NCBI GenBank assembly: GCA_914767715.1
Contig: OU612075.1
Location: forward strand, 13,394,001 to 13,458,000
Length of the DNA: 64,000 nt
Direction: 5' to 3'
DNA from: Membranipora membranacea
Lineage: Eukaryota > Bryozoa > Gymnolaemata > Cheilostomatida > Membraniporidae
Shown here: positions 49,101 to 60,199 of the stretch, one piece after another
Position numbering within the stretch: position 1 is the stretch's first letter
Layout of the letters: the number at the start of each line of letters is the position of its first letter
Made by a program: the position numbers and the translations under genes
Notes under the pieces: generated by a model
What the model saw: the letters and a program-made list of their open reading frames with translations, nothing else
Database searches by the model: none
What the model was told of the DNA's origin: nothing

Positions 49101-50923
49101 ACCAGTATCACATACTTCTATATCGCACTATTATGTACGGTTAGCTCTGGCATATTACTCAGCTATACAAGTATTGATTGAAATGCCAATGAGCAAGCAA
49201 TTGCACAACTTACACAATCAATTCAATCTGTTGAAATATCAAGCCTAACATAAAAAACTCGCTGAATAAGAAATCACAGTGTACTCAATGATTTTGGTAT
49301 ACTTGGTGTTCTGCTATCTATTGCCTAAACAGGTTACCCAGCACAATTTGGCAATACCATTGAATAGATAGGTGTTAGTCATAGAGGATATGTTAACTCT
49401 ATGGCGTCCAGTCAACAGAAATTTGAGCACATTGTGATGCAGGAAAAGTAAGCTAATATACCCAATATTGTATCATCTTGAGCAGTGGTAAAAGGCAAAA
49501 TTAATCTGATTGCACTTCCTACGAGGCTAAATTGTCCTCACTCATGGCTCAAACAAGCCCTGATCTTCAATGTATTGCAAGGATAATGACAATCATGACA
49601 ATCGCTCAAATAATCCCTGTTGATAGAAATATCCTGACTGACTTAAGAGGTACTGACCAATGAGAAATGATCGTCCCAGGACTGAGATATCTGTATTGCT
49701 GAGGTCATCTCTCGCTCATGGTTTATTTCTCTGTGTACCTTTGCCTGCACTTCGTCATCTCTCTTAAGCTCATTTATACGATGGGGAATCTTTATAGGTG
49801 TTGACACCTGTAATCATTCACACAAGAGAGGACATGACCATGATCAGCACCTTGATGAGCTCCTCCATGACTACTTAGAGAACACACAGGCCAGACACCC
49901 ACATAGTTTATGTTCAGAGGCAGGTGTTCTTAATGGTTGTTTGTTGACAGGATGGTGGGCATTTATAATATCATTTATTACCTACCAAGATTATTACACA
50001 ATTCTATATGTCAGAACTAAACTTTTCACTGGCAGTAGTATATTGAGTAAGCCACTCTTTAACAAGGAGATAAGGACCATATAATGTGGTCTAAGTTTCC
50101 GAAAATTATGTCCTGAATTTCCTATTATAGGCCTTAGTAAGTTATAATATGTTTAGAGGGTTTTATTATCTCTCTTGTAAGTCATGTTCATGGCGCCGTG
50201 GGAAATTCATGTTCGTGCAGAATTTCAGTCATGAAAGTCATGAAGGTGGTGACCACTCACATTGCTAGCGAGACTGCTAGTGCTGTAATGCCTTGTTCTT
50301 AGCTTGGTATCCACTGGTCGGAAGCTTGAGGATGAATGCGTGAATGAGAAACTGTTCACCAAGTTCAAACTGCAATACAAATGGATAGTAAGGTAAATAT
50401 TCAGCAAGTAGGAGCATGACAATAGAATCATTGGTCATCGGGCGGCACAGCTACAAACTTCCTATGCATATTTAGAAGCAAGTTACTAACAAAATATCAA
50501 TTAAAGTTTTTGTCCACATGGTCAATTTGCGACCAATATATCAAAGCCGGCCACTTGAGATATTAGTTTGGCAAGAGTTAGTATGTATGGCCTACTGATA
50601 ACAATACAGTCTACTATTATGATAGGACTCCAGATATGCCACCTTGCCATGAGCCTGCATTTTATCAGAAAACTGTCAAAAAAGGAGCCAATTCACCGAC
50701 ACGTTTTGACCAGGTTACTCCTGTATTCTTATTTATAAACTGACCTGGCACTTGATGGTTTTCCTGTATCATCCATTGTCTGTTTGGAATTAGAAGTTGG
50801 GCCTGTTGATGGGGAGCAGTCAACCAGCATATTAATCATGGGAGCACTGCTACAACGCTTTAAACCTCCTCCACAATCTAACGATGGAGGAGGCTCACCA
50901 TCGACCTCCATCTGAGACGCCAT
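46142..50923 (-). CDS. PABIR: PABIR/FAM122 family PP2A regulator
   Basis: Seven coding exons, 50923-50745, 50369-50261, 49807-49658, 48603-48475, 48236-48074, 47218-47041 and 46430-46142, keep phase and give 398 residues. Conserved blocks in order: MEVDGEPP..GGGLKRCSSAPMI, LRTRHYSTSSLASN, REINHEREMTSAIQISQSW, then SPSPTRVGKQCFSPSMQ (which spans a splice junction), RNTRRSLSPI, and QPKRIFSG. This is the order seen in human FAM122A/PABIR1, which binds the PP2A B55 subunit through its conserved helices and inhibits it, affecting CHK1/WEE1 signalling. The start MASQMEVDG was chosen by homology; an upstream in-frame ATG at 51007 looks like leader. The C-terminal exon is a serine/asparagine/threonine-rich extension, making the protein longer than the human one (287 residues). 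The sixth-exon donor overlaps a transposon target duplication. Confidence 0.93.
46819..47032. mobile_element. Non-autonomous inverted-repeat element (MITE), copy 2
   Basis: This 214-bp element is the same family and exactly the same length as 19600-19813, with ends CACACTGA and TTAGTGTG. The 9-bp flanks are GTACAAACC (46810-46818) and GTACATACC (47033-47041), one mismatch, read as an aged target-site duplication. It lies in PABIR intron 6. The right-hand duplication includes the splice donor (47040-47039) of the 47218-47041 exon, so the intron begins inside the duplicated target. Confidence 0.9.
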
Positions 50924-52528
50924 CTTATCAACTCCTTGTATCTGCTGTAGCTGTTTCTTGGTTCTATGAAAACGAGCAATCATAACATAGGATAGAAGCC
51001 TCACCATAACAAAAACACAAAAATATAATACAGACCTTGTCTTGCTATTTTACTGTATATTCACCCCCCTCTCCAAGGAAATGAGACTGCGCACAACACT
51101 GGATAATTCATTGAATTGCAGTCATAGGCCTACTGTACATATCGGCGTTGACCTCGTCAGATAAGTGTCACTGGTATAGTATTGAAGAGTAAGTGTTTGT
51201 CTTACAGGTTTTTGCTAATATAGGCTTTATGTAATATGAAAACTGTGAGCAGAGCAAGAGATGTAGCCTGAGAAAACTTGATTTAACTGACTTGATGCTA
51301 TTCTCTCAGACTATCAGTCCAATATACCAACAAATATTACTTGCAACCTGAAAAAAAAATCCAAGCTATTACTTTTAGAAGGCAGTAGAAAATACATATC
51401 ATGCTTCTTCTGACGGATTTTGTTGTTAGAACTTATTTTACACTCAACTCAGTGAGCGGTGAGATGATTAGTTTAGACTGAACCTATCTCCGCACACTGC
51501 GGATCAAGTTAATGACGGTATGTGTTACTTGAAAATGTATAGGCCTAAGTAAATGAAAAGTAAAAATGATGATAAACATATGGTCAATGATCAGAAACAA
51601 AGCACAGTTGAGACGAATAAATTGCATGCAAGTAAACAGGCCAGGCACTATGTATATTACCCGCTAATCAAGGCTAGGACTAGGAGACCACATCGTCATC
51701 TGATCAAACAGTACCTTTGATTAATCTTGGTCCTCACCCTATGTCGACTTCTGAGCTTTCCATTTCACTCATCAGTAGGTAGTTTTCTACATCTCAAGTT
51801 TTACATTTACCACATCTTATTATATTATCTCCTAACTACCCTACCCTATTATGACTATTATTTATGTAGCTAGTACCAAAGTAAAGGGAGGCTCTGATCT
51901 TTGATTGATTTTGTTAGACTAATTACACAATTACAAATACAAAATTTCTGCTGTTACAGCACTGCCATGAATATAATGATGTTGTTGACAAGGCTTGTTG
52001 TTTTGGTGGGGGAGTTAACAACAACATTAATTGAACAATAACAGAGCAGTGCTTCAATCAAAGCAAGGACTCATCAATCAAGGTGTAAAATACTTTACTC
52101 CTTGTCCTAGTTGTTGTTCTAAGACTAGTCAAGAAAGACACTTCTGACAGTGACAAGCTATTCTTGATAGCTTTTGTATTGTATCACCTTCATTTACCTC
52201 ATGCAAGTTGCAGAAAATGAGCAGTCTTACCTGTTCTTACAACCAGTAGTAATCTAGTATTATATAACACCACTATCTCTCTCAGTTCTGTCTTCTATCT
52301 AGGACTAGGAGTATATATTGTAATTGTTGTAGTTGACAATCTCTGCTTCACCATCAGTAAGATTGCATTTCTAAGATATTTGACTAATGCAATTGTCACT
52401 AGAGGACACATCAATATAATCTACATAGTCTAAGGATGCTTGTTCAATCAGTAAATGTGTATATCAATGAGACTATGCAGTGCCAAAGGTCCATTTAAGA
52501 TTACTGGAACAGTTAGATTATGAGATAC
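50924..52528. other. PABIR upstream region
   Basis: About 1.6 kb of A+T-rich sequence between the PABIR start codon and the transposon block. It should contain the PABIR promoter and 5' leader. I see no clear gene, repeat or RNA here. Confidence 0.5.
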
Positions 52529-52536
52529 ATTTGATG

Positions 52537-52618
52537 CGGGTGCGTTCTATGTTCCGCTTCGCCGATGTTCCGCTGGTCTATGTTCCGCTTGAAATGGGTC
52601 TATAGTCCGCTGTTTTTT
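52537..52618 (+). repeat. Left terminal repeat with TCTATGTTCCG tandem units
   Basis: Four units occur: TCTATGTTCCGCT, a shortened GATGTTCCGCT, TCTATGTTCCGCT and TCTATAGTCCGCT, with variable spacers of a few bases. The outer end reads CGGGTGCGT. The reverse complement of the right repeat aligns over about 80 bp, including the altered fourth unit (TAGTCCGCT), showing common descent rather than independent microsatellites. Confidence 0.85.
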
Positions 52619-52947
52619 AGACCACTGTATCGATCCTTATTCATCCATACAAACTGCTCCATGTTAGTTTAGCCCATTATCAAGGACTAAATTAATCAAT
52701 AGGACTAGACCTTCTTGCCCATTATAGACCACTAAACCAAGGAGTTACTGAACTCCACAGCTGAATCTATAGATTGTGAAGATATTCCCCACTGAGTCAC
52801 CAGTCCATGTACTGACTCTAACTCTTACATTATCTAATGATGGACTATTTAAGTGCATTGGAACAATGAGTAAGTGATTTGAATCAATTTAACCCTGTAT
52901 GAATGTACACTTATTGCATAGGACATCATTGCTGATGACATGCAAAC

Positions 52948-53079
52948 CACAGGCCTTCTGTAGTTGGTGCAAGTCCAGTGGTCGAGTGCCCCAGTGGCCG
53001 AGGCCTTTTCTTGAGAGAAAAGGCCTCGACCACTGGGGCACTCTACCACTGGACTTGCACCAACTATAGAAGGCCTGTG
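52948..53079. mobile_element. 132-bp hairpin MITE with 8-bp target duplication
   Basis: The element is almost entirely two ~60-bp arms in inverted orientation (left end CACAGGCCTTCTGTAGTTGG, right arm nearly its exact complement), around a short centre TTGAGAG. The 8-bp duplication ATGCAAAC flanks it (52940-52947 and 53080-53087). An 8-bp duplication suggests the hAT or P type superfamilies. It has no coding capacity. The high similarity of the arms suggests a fairly recent insertion or selection for the hairpin. Confidence 0.9.
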
Positions 53080-53120
53080 ATGCAAACCCTAACTTATGGA
53101 ACTATATGACTGTCCTGCTT

Positions 53121-53381
53121 TCATAGCTTCTGTATTTTCTGGAAACCATTTTGGCGCTTGCTTAATTTGTTGTTTTTGCATTGTCATTGCTGCCAGTCAG
53201 ATTCCAAAATTCCTCGATTAAAGCAACAAATTAAGCACATGTTAATGACCCGGAAATGTTAAACCGATTTTGAGCAGAAGTTTCTAAAGTCACAGCTGGA
53301 GAGCTGGCGCTTGAGACGAAGAAGACGCAGGTAAATACGCAGGTAAATAAGCAAGCGCCAACATGGTTTCAGAAGCTATGA
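53121..53381. repeat. Imperfect inverted duplication at the 5' edge of a LINE fragment
   Basis: A left arm (53121-53163, TCATAGCTTCTG...GGCGCTTGCTT) is the reverse complement of 53349-53381 apart from a 10-nt insertion. An inner pair (about 53160-53176 and 53219-53235) is also inverted. The right arm lies at the start of the readable reverse transcriptase region, so the duplication copies its first codons in reverse. Confidence 0.75.
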
Positions 53382-54900
53382 GAGCCAGCTGACAGAACAG
53401 ATTTGCGACATTTCACAACAGTTTGACAAAGGAGAGGAAGCGGATGCCGGTTTCCTAGACTTCAGTAAAGCTTTCGACCAAGTTGACCACAATAACTTCT
53501 TCAGAAACTCGCTTATATCGGAGTTACCCCTCAAGCTACTTTCTAGGTACAGAGTCTACTAGAAGGTCAATCTCAAGTATTTACAGTTGATGGCCATAGT
53601 TATAGCCCACGCCAAGGTCATCCCAGGGTTCAGTAATTGGCCCAATCCTGTTCCTGGTCTACATAAACGACCTAGCTGACTCAGTCATATCCAAAACCCG
53701 CATGTTCGCAGACGATACGTCATCTGTTCGACCGGTGAAAACTTTTTCCAGCTCCAAAAAAATCTAGATGCCCTCCAAGTATGGGAGAGTAGTTGGAAGA
53801 TGGAGTTCAATCCTCTCAAATGCGAACATGTTAAATTTACCCAAAAAAGAACTAAAGGAGCCAACAACAACCGCATACATAATGAAACAGATATCCCGAA
53901 GACAAAGGGTGTAAAATACCTAGGATTAAGGCTGGAGAGCTCTCTTAGATGGAACGAAAACTTCAACTATATTACCAACAAAGCAGCCAGCATAAGGTGA
54001 GGGTTCATAAGAAGAGCACACAATACCATACTTTCTAAAACATCTCAGAGCAAAAGCTTACCCCATACCATACATGACAAGTTAGCTGGGCTCTATATCT
54101 GGTGGTGTATAAACTTGAAGGCTGGGTTGGTCTGGGGGCCCTAGGGGGCCCTAAAATACTTCCGCCGCCGGCCCCGGGTAACACCCCAGCCGCCCATGCT
54201 CTTAAAATATTTGATTTTCTGTAGTTTTATTGTTAGATAACTGTAATATACCAAATTCTAGCAAGTGTTACACAGAATTTTACTATGTATTAATGTTTAA
54301 ACTAATGCAATTTGTTATAATAGGTTGAAAACTAGACCTCATGACAGCAAAATAAGCATATAAAACTTCACTAAGCTCTTAGGTGCAAAAGTGGGGTGGT
54401 TATGGGATCATCTGGTCTCATAGGGTAATCAGCCCTTATATCTGGTGTTACCCTACCAAATAGGGTAACATGTCATGTATGCCCCATACTCGTCAGGCCC
54501 ATTCTAGAATACACATCATCAGTATGGGATGGTAGCCTGACGCAAGCACAAGCAACAAAGCTCGAAGCTGTGTAACGCAAGGCCGTGCGCATGTGTTTAC
54601 AATGTTCCGCGGTCAGACCACACAACTAGCACCTCGCAGCTGATTGAACAACTAGAATGGAAAAACCAGAATGGCGAAGAATTGTACTCTTCCGAGCCAT
54701 CCACTTTGGTAAAGTAGAGACTGACATGGGAGATTACATCAACTTCACCCACATCCTGGCAGTTCTAGAAGGCACAACCCACAGTACCTAATACCTCACT
54801 GCAGCCCTGACCTCCACAAAAAGAGATTCTTTGTCTCCCCGCTAAATTGTGAAATGATCTTTTTTATCACCCTTTGATACTTGTAGATCCTCCTGTGGCA
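53349..54900 (+). mobile_element. Dead LINE reverse transcriptase fragment, interrupted by a MITE
   Basis: Frames with stops and frameshifts encode, in order, QLTEQICDISQQFDKGEEAD, the RT box FLDFSKAFDQVDH (about 53450-53490), the catalytic FADDT (53705-53719), a KMEFNPLKCEHVKFT thumb-side block, GVKYLGLRLESSLRW, and after the inserted element RPILEYTSSVWD. This order is typical of jockey/CR1-like non-LTR elements. It is 5'-truncated, lacks an endonuclease and is non-functional. Joining the sequence on either side of 54069-54481 restores a continuous coding frame across the gap. Confidence 0.88.
54069..54481. mobile_element. 413-bp MITE inserted in the LINE fragment
   Basis: Terminal inverted repeats CATACATGACAAGTTA and CATACATGACATGTTA (15 of 16 match), flanked by the 8-bp duplication CCCCATAC (54061-54068 and 54482-54489). 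Removing the element and one duplication rejoins the host LINE frame exactly. The left third contains a GC-rich patch (GGGGGCCCTAGGGGGCCC). The 8-bp duplication points to hAT-like mobilisation, which is inference. Confidence 0.92.
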
Positions 54901-55119
54901 GGTTAAGGTTACAGTAAATGGTGAAAATCTGGTTATACGATCTATGACACGGGCTAATACCGATAGACGAGCCTGAAAAAATACTGGAAACTTCAGATGA
55001 AGAAACGATTACTCTACAAGTATCAAGTAAGTATGGTATGCTTAATTGAGTTCAGTGGTAACTTCAGGCCTATATATAGGCATGTCGGCAAAGAGAAATG
55101 CTTTCTCTCTGTTTCTGCT

Positions 55120-56120
55120 ATTTGCAGCCGCTAGATGTCTGCCTGGCATCGACATCTGTTAGTTGCCAAATAGACATCCGGTTACATAAAAGGCATCCAG
55201 GCACGTATTTGACAAAGGTGGATTGGTATGTAGCAGAGGAGGATGGATTGTAGTCACTCATCATCGGGGCGACAACCCCATCTGAATAGGGCTGTAACAG
55301 CAAATATTAATGCTCTAAGCCCATTTGGTTGGGTTTGTTACACCAAAAATTTCTGCTCCAAGCCCATACAAATGGGTTTGTTACAGAAAGTATTACTGCT
55401 ACAAGCTGTTGTACTAAAAATGTTTTCTGTAAATGGCCATCCGCCACACATCTCTGGTCTATCCTCAGCCTATGCAGATGAGTTTGTTACTGCTCCAAGC
55501 CCATATGGATGAGTAGTTGGCAACCATCAGTTGCCATATGGCCATTCGGATGGGTTTGTTACAGTCACACTTCGAGATTGATACAAGGTGAAATGGATGG
55601 CCAGTTAGCATTGCCGCATGGGTATTCGTCATAAGCGGATGGCCCTTTTATGGAGATATGTTGCTGATGGCCATTTACCGGACACATTTGGCTCATCTGG
55701 AAGAATGGTTACAGCAAATATTACTGCTCAAACAAAACCCACCCGGATGGAGTTAATTTAGCAAACATTACTATTCCAAGCCTGTCTGGATGGGTTTGTT
55801 GCAGCTATAATGCGAAAAATGTGGCCGGTCCACCACAAATCTTTACGTTAAAGGTCCATCCACTCATGACAAATATCCATTTCACATTATATCAATGTCA
55901 AAGCTCGGCAGTCACAAACCAATCCTGTTGCAAATTTTGCAACCAGATGGCTTCATGGCAGATGTCAATTGTAAAACAGACCCATCCGGATGGCTATTTG
56001 GCAACCGTTGGACACCAAATAGGCGTCCTGATGGGTTTCTTTCACAGCAAACTCCACCGTAACAAAACCCATCTCTGTCTAAAGTGCATTTGCATCTGTT
56101 ACAAGCCAATCCTGTCCCAT
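55120..56120. repeat. Degenerate minisatellite-like region
   Basis: A core like GATGGGTTTGTTACAG followed by AAATATTACTGCTCCAAGCC recurs with heavy variation near 55287, 55325, 55370, 55478, 55553, 55700, 55787 and 56029, mixed with repeated GGCATCCG/CATCCGGATGG and TTGGCAACCGT motifs. Period and unit length are irregular. I see no coding capacity. Confidence 0.7.
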
Positions 56121-56354
56121 GAATTTTATGTCCGGTAGCGTTAAAAGCAACCGGAAGCCTATTTGTCCGTTGGGCAACCGACGGCTGCCAAATAGTAGGT
56201 TCTCATCGCAGAATAGCTATCAAAGTCCGAGAAGACAAATTTAGCATATTGTTTATACCTGATTCTGGAAGTAGTTCATTTGTTATGCGATTTTATCTCT
56301 GTTCGAACTCCACTGTTTTTGATGGCTATTGCACATTTGTCTCTAAGCGATCAA

Positions 56355-56740
56355 CTTGCACTTCCAGTATGCCCGTTCATGTCTCCGGCCAAGATAAGCA
56401 CATCTGCAGCACTGCAACAAACTGTCCAAAATCTGTCTTTGGCCTCCTCGTCACAGTCTTGCTGTTCGCATAGGCAGAAACGATGTTATAGGTCTGCCTT
56501 TTGGTCACCAAGTTCAAATTGATAATCCCCTCAGATTACCTGGTTACATGACTCATCCCACACCATTCCTCGGTCTTATCCCGTCACTGTTGTACAGCTT
56601 GACGCCATCGTCAATGTATCTTGCCTTTCCTCCAGGCCTTTCTCCTCCCATCTGGTCTCCTGTAGGCATATGTTACGCCTCACCATCGTATCAGCTATCT
56701 CTCTACTCTTATTTGTGAGTGTAGCAATGTTTAGGGCCGC
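56355..56740 (-). mobile_element. Dead LINE endonuclease fragment
   Basis: On the minus strand, pieces in several frames read ALNIATLTNKSREIADTMVR, RRNICLQETRWEE, GVKLYNSDGIRPRNGVG, YNIVSAYA and LILAGDMNGHTG. These are the successive blocks of the apurinic-like endonuclease of RTE/CFDP2-type non-LTR elements, including the conserved QETRW (catalytic Glu region) and GDMNGH. Frameshifts and stops make it non-functional. It is opposite in strand to the nearby reverse transcriptase fossil, so it is probably from a different insertion. Confidence 0.8.
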
Positions 56741-58092
56741 TAGCTTGATAATCGTCTACCTCGCTCGCCTACTTTCCACAAGGTCCCCAACAAGGGAGAT
56801 GCCTTGGCATAGTCTGGTTCTCTCTGGTTTTATTACAGTCTGTGGCATAGTTTTTCCGGCCGGATGCTCTGCCTGTCGCTGAACCCGTCTCTATCCAGGA
56901 TTGGGACTGGCTGAGTCTGGCACCGGATTGTACATTCCTCAAGCAAATTTTTCATAATATCATAATATCTACAAAACAACCACCTCTATTGCAGAAATAA
57001 CTGTTGGTCTTGTTCTTGACTTTTTTGCTAGTTTTCATATTTTATCCTGCCCCCTACCTGTTCCAGCTAAGAATTGGTCACTTGCCATAGCACACCAGGA
57101 CATGTAGGTATATACATAAAGTACATAATTATTTTGCTTTATTTTTATCAGATCCTATGCGGAGAAAATTAGTTGTGCATTTGGCTGCGACTTGAGATGA
57201 TTTCCACCAATCTACATCAGGTTTGTTAAGTTATCATGAACGTGAAAAATACCACTTGCCTTTGCCCCATAAGTGAGCCCAGAAGGTACAATATGAGGGT
57301 TGAAAAAAAAACAAAGCTGAAAGACATAATGCATATGGTAATTCGCAGTTGGGCAGTAAAAATATTGACATTGAATGTACATCATATCAACTACCCTTGC
57401 GGATAAACTATTTTGGTTCCAAGTTTCAATCAAGGTAATTTTGTACCGAAAAACATAATTTGTCCTGATTGGGAGGTCTGCATCAACCCATCACCCTATC
57501 CCTAATGACAGGATACCAGTGCTAAGATGAGAAAGTGTCCATCTGTTCATCTTCACACTATTTCAGAGTGACCTACAGTGCTGGTTGGTAAATAGAATTG
57601 ATATGTACGGGGATGTGAACTATCAGCTGAGGTGTTGAGCCGCTTGGAGGTAGTGTCCATCATGCCTACCGCGTATCGAGATCTGGGTATGTACAAAGGT
57701 GTTACTTTCATTTTCATTCCATAAGTACTGTAACCAAAAAATAGCTTCTCTCTGTGGAAGTGTTTATATTTCTATTTATAGCAATCAGCAAATTTTTTTC
57801 CCCAGAAAGAAAGTATTTTTACAATCACAATACCTAAATTTGTTGTCAGTTGTTATAAGTTTTGATAGCAAGAGGTCCTGGGTTCAATTTCCCCTCTTGT
57901 TATGAGAGATCTTCCTGCTCATATCCCATAACACGTCGAGCAACATAAACCAACACCAACTGAACTGACTCAAAAGTCGCCACTTCTCTAACGACGACTC
58001 TACAACTATACTGTGTGGAACATCTTAGTCTACCGACATCAAAGAGGCTGTCTATCAGTAATAAACCTTTGAAGACAAGAAATTTCAAAAGT

Positions 58093-58420
58093 TGAAACTT
58101 GGTGCATGGCCAACAGGCTCACTCTAAATTGTTCAAAAACGTTCCAAATTATTTTAAAATCGCCAAAAAAGCAAATTGTTTTGGCGGAATATAAAATTGA
58201 TCTCAGCTGTAAAACACAATTTTTTAGGCATTATTCTTGACTCTAATATAACTGATATGAATTACCTCGTGGACCACTGCCGAAAATTCAACCTAATTTT
58301 AACATTGATTAGGGCAGCTCTCCCTTATTTTGATAGCAAAACAATGGTTGACCTGTATTACCGTTGTTTTTACCCACTGGCTTCCTGTCTGGGGGGCAGT
58401 GATGACTGCAGCTGGAAGGG
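58093..58420 (+). mobile_element. Second dead LINE reverse transcriptase fragment
   Basis: WCMANRLTLNCSKTFQII, then after a frameshift near 58210 HNFLGIILDSNITD and MVDLYYRCFYPLASC, match the region after the catalytic box of CR1/jockey-like reverse transcriptases. This is a short truncated relic with no recognisable endonuclease or 3' end. Confidence 0.8.
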
Positions 58421-59434
58421 GCACTTGTCCTGTACGTGTGTCTCGTATTTGACCTTCAAGCTTTACAATTGGGCTGTCTACGCCCTAGCGCAGGCTATAA
58501 GACTGTCCCTTTGCTTTTGACATGTTTCTATTGCAATTATCTACAATTTTTGATTAAATCTTTTTTTGCCTTTCTCTGAGTCATACTCAATTGAACTTTA
58601 TCTATATATGTTATCAATTTTATCTCTAGCAATAAACACACATGAAAGAAAAAATTGTCTAACAGTCTTCGAGTTAGGGTGTCAATTACCTCTCTGAAAT
58701 GTGCAGTCTCACACCACTACCCTCCCTCATATCGGACAAGGGATAGAAATACCCATATAGATAATTATGACAAACCTATACACAAAATGACCTAATGACC
58801 TAATTTTACACTAGTACCCACTCGGTAGCTAAAACTACATGCATCTTTAGTGGCTAGTTATTGCATAGCACCTTTAACATGATAATCCCATAATAACCTA
58901 ATACTAATAGTTATTTTTCTGGCTGCTTTGCGATGCCAATCAATGTTGCAGCTAGCTTTCTGGATATTGTAATCTTTATTTATTTTTTAGACTGCCATAG
59001 AAAGACAGAGCATCTTAAAGAAACTCAGTACCATTCACCAGCTACAAGCAAACAAATAACCACACCTACTGAAGCATCAGTGTTGTGATTTAAAAAAAAT
59101 TAATGGGCGTTGTAGCCATTTATAATGATTTAAGAACGAGGATTTATATTTTGGTCCATTTCCATAATTTTTATATAATCCCCATAGGGGAAAATGGAAC
59201 TCTATCCTCTGTGCTCCCATAGATCTCGGCCAAACCTCAAATGTATTTTCCGGTAATTATTTATTCCTCTCCCTGAGAATAAAGCTTAAAATTCATTTTA
59301 TACGATTATTTTATGGTGTATTTTGATAAAGTATAGCAGCTTCAATACAATGTAATGAGTGATGGATAACCAAAATTTTGTCTTTTTTAAACCAAGGACT
59401 AAGCAACTTCCTAATAATATGCAAGTTGCGATTG

Positions 59435-60115
59435 TTATCAATATCCAGCGCGTTTGGTGCTGTTTTGCTCCAGGAATCTGGTAAAGATATCTGGCAACCA
59501 TTGGAATATGCCTCGCGTAAGATGACTGACACTTAGACACGCTCTTCGATGGTAGAGAAGGAAACTCTTGTCATCATGTGGGCAGTTTGACTAGTATATG
59601 ATAGGTCGAAAGTTTGAAGTTGAAACGGTCCATAAACCCTTGGTACAAATTCTAGGTGGTAAAGATCTGAGTGATCTACCACCGAGGGTGCAAAGGTTCA
59701 AAATGAGGATAATGAGGTATGGATATAAAAATTTTGGTGTTAAGATGTTTGTTGCCGATAGTTTGAGCCGACCCAACGAGGCTTACAGTGCAGCCAGTGT
59801 GAAGCACTGTGCAGCTGTTGAGTACTTTATTGACAGTATTTGTGAGGACTTAGTCCCTGATATACATGAAATAGAGGCGTTTGAAGCCACCGTGACTGAC
59901 GATGTCGCAGTTAAATTCAAGCAGTATTTGGTCGAGGGTTGGCGAAGAAACAAGCAGTCATAAATTGCCCGGGTACAAAGGATGTCTCATGTTTAATGAT
60001 AGACTTGATGTACCTGCTAGTTTGCGTAGTGCCTATATTGCACATGCACATGCTGGACACCAGGGTACTGCTAAACCTGCAGAGCTGCTCGACAGGTAGT
60101 CTGGTGGCCGAGCTA
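59435..60115 (+). mobile_element. Dead Ty3/gypsy-type pol fragment (RNase H to integrase zinc region)
   Basis: Consecutive but frameshifted pieces encode an RNase H-like block (SAFGAVLLQESGKD, EYASRKMTDT, VETVHKPLVQILGGKDLSDL, then FVADSLSRP) followed by a weak HHCC-region match (DVPASLRSAYIAHAHAGHQG). This is the family's order of RNase H then integrase. There are stops at 59533 and 59588, a frame change near 59960, and no LTRs seen. The open frame 59598-59963 is part of it and not a host gene. Confidence 0.85.
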
Positions 60116-60199
60116 TCACCCAACGACAAATTTTTGTCAATTTTAGCTCTTGCTTTTGGCCTGAGTCCCGCAGCAATTGATCTCGGGAATATGCTGTGC

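Noticed and set aside
53685-53966. 93-codon minus-strand open frame
   Set aside because: It is antisense to the LINE reverse transcriptase remains, which have the recognisable motifs on the plus strand.
57865-57900. GGTCCTGGGTTCAATTTCCC, resembling a tRNA B-box and T-arm
   Set aside because: No A-box or acceptor stem at the right distance; not supportable as a tRNA gene.
59598-59963. 121-codon plus-strand open frame as a host gene
   Set aside because: Its sequence is Ty3/gypsy RNase H with flanking frameshifted pol pieces.
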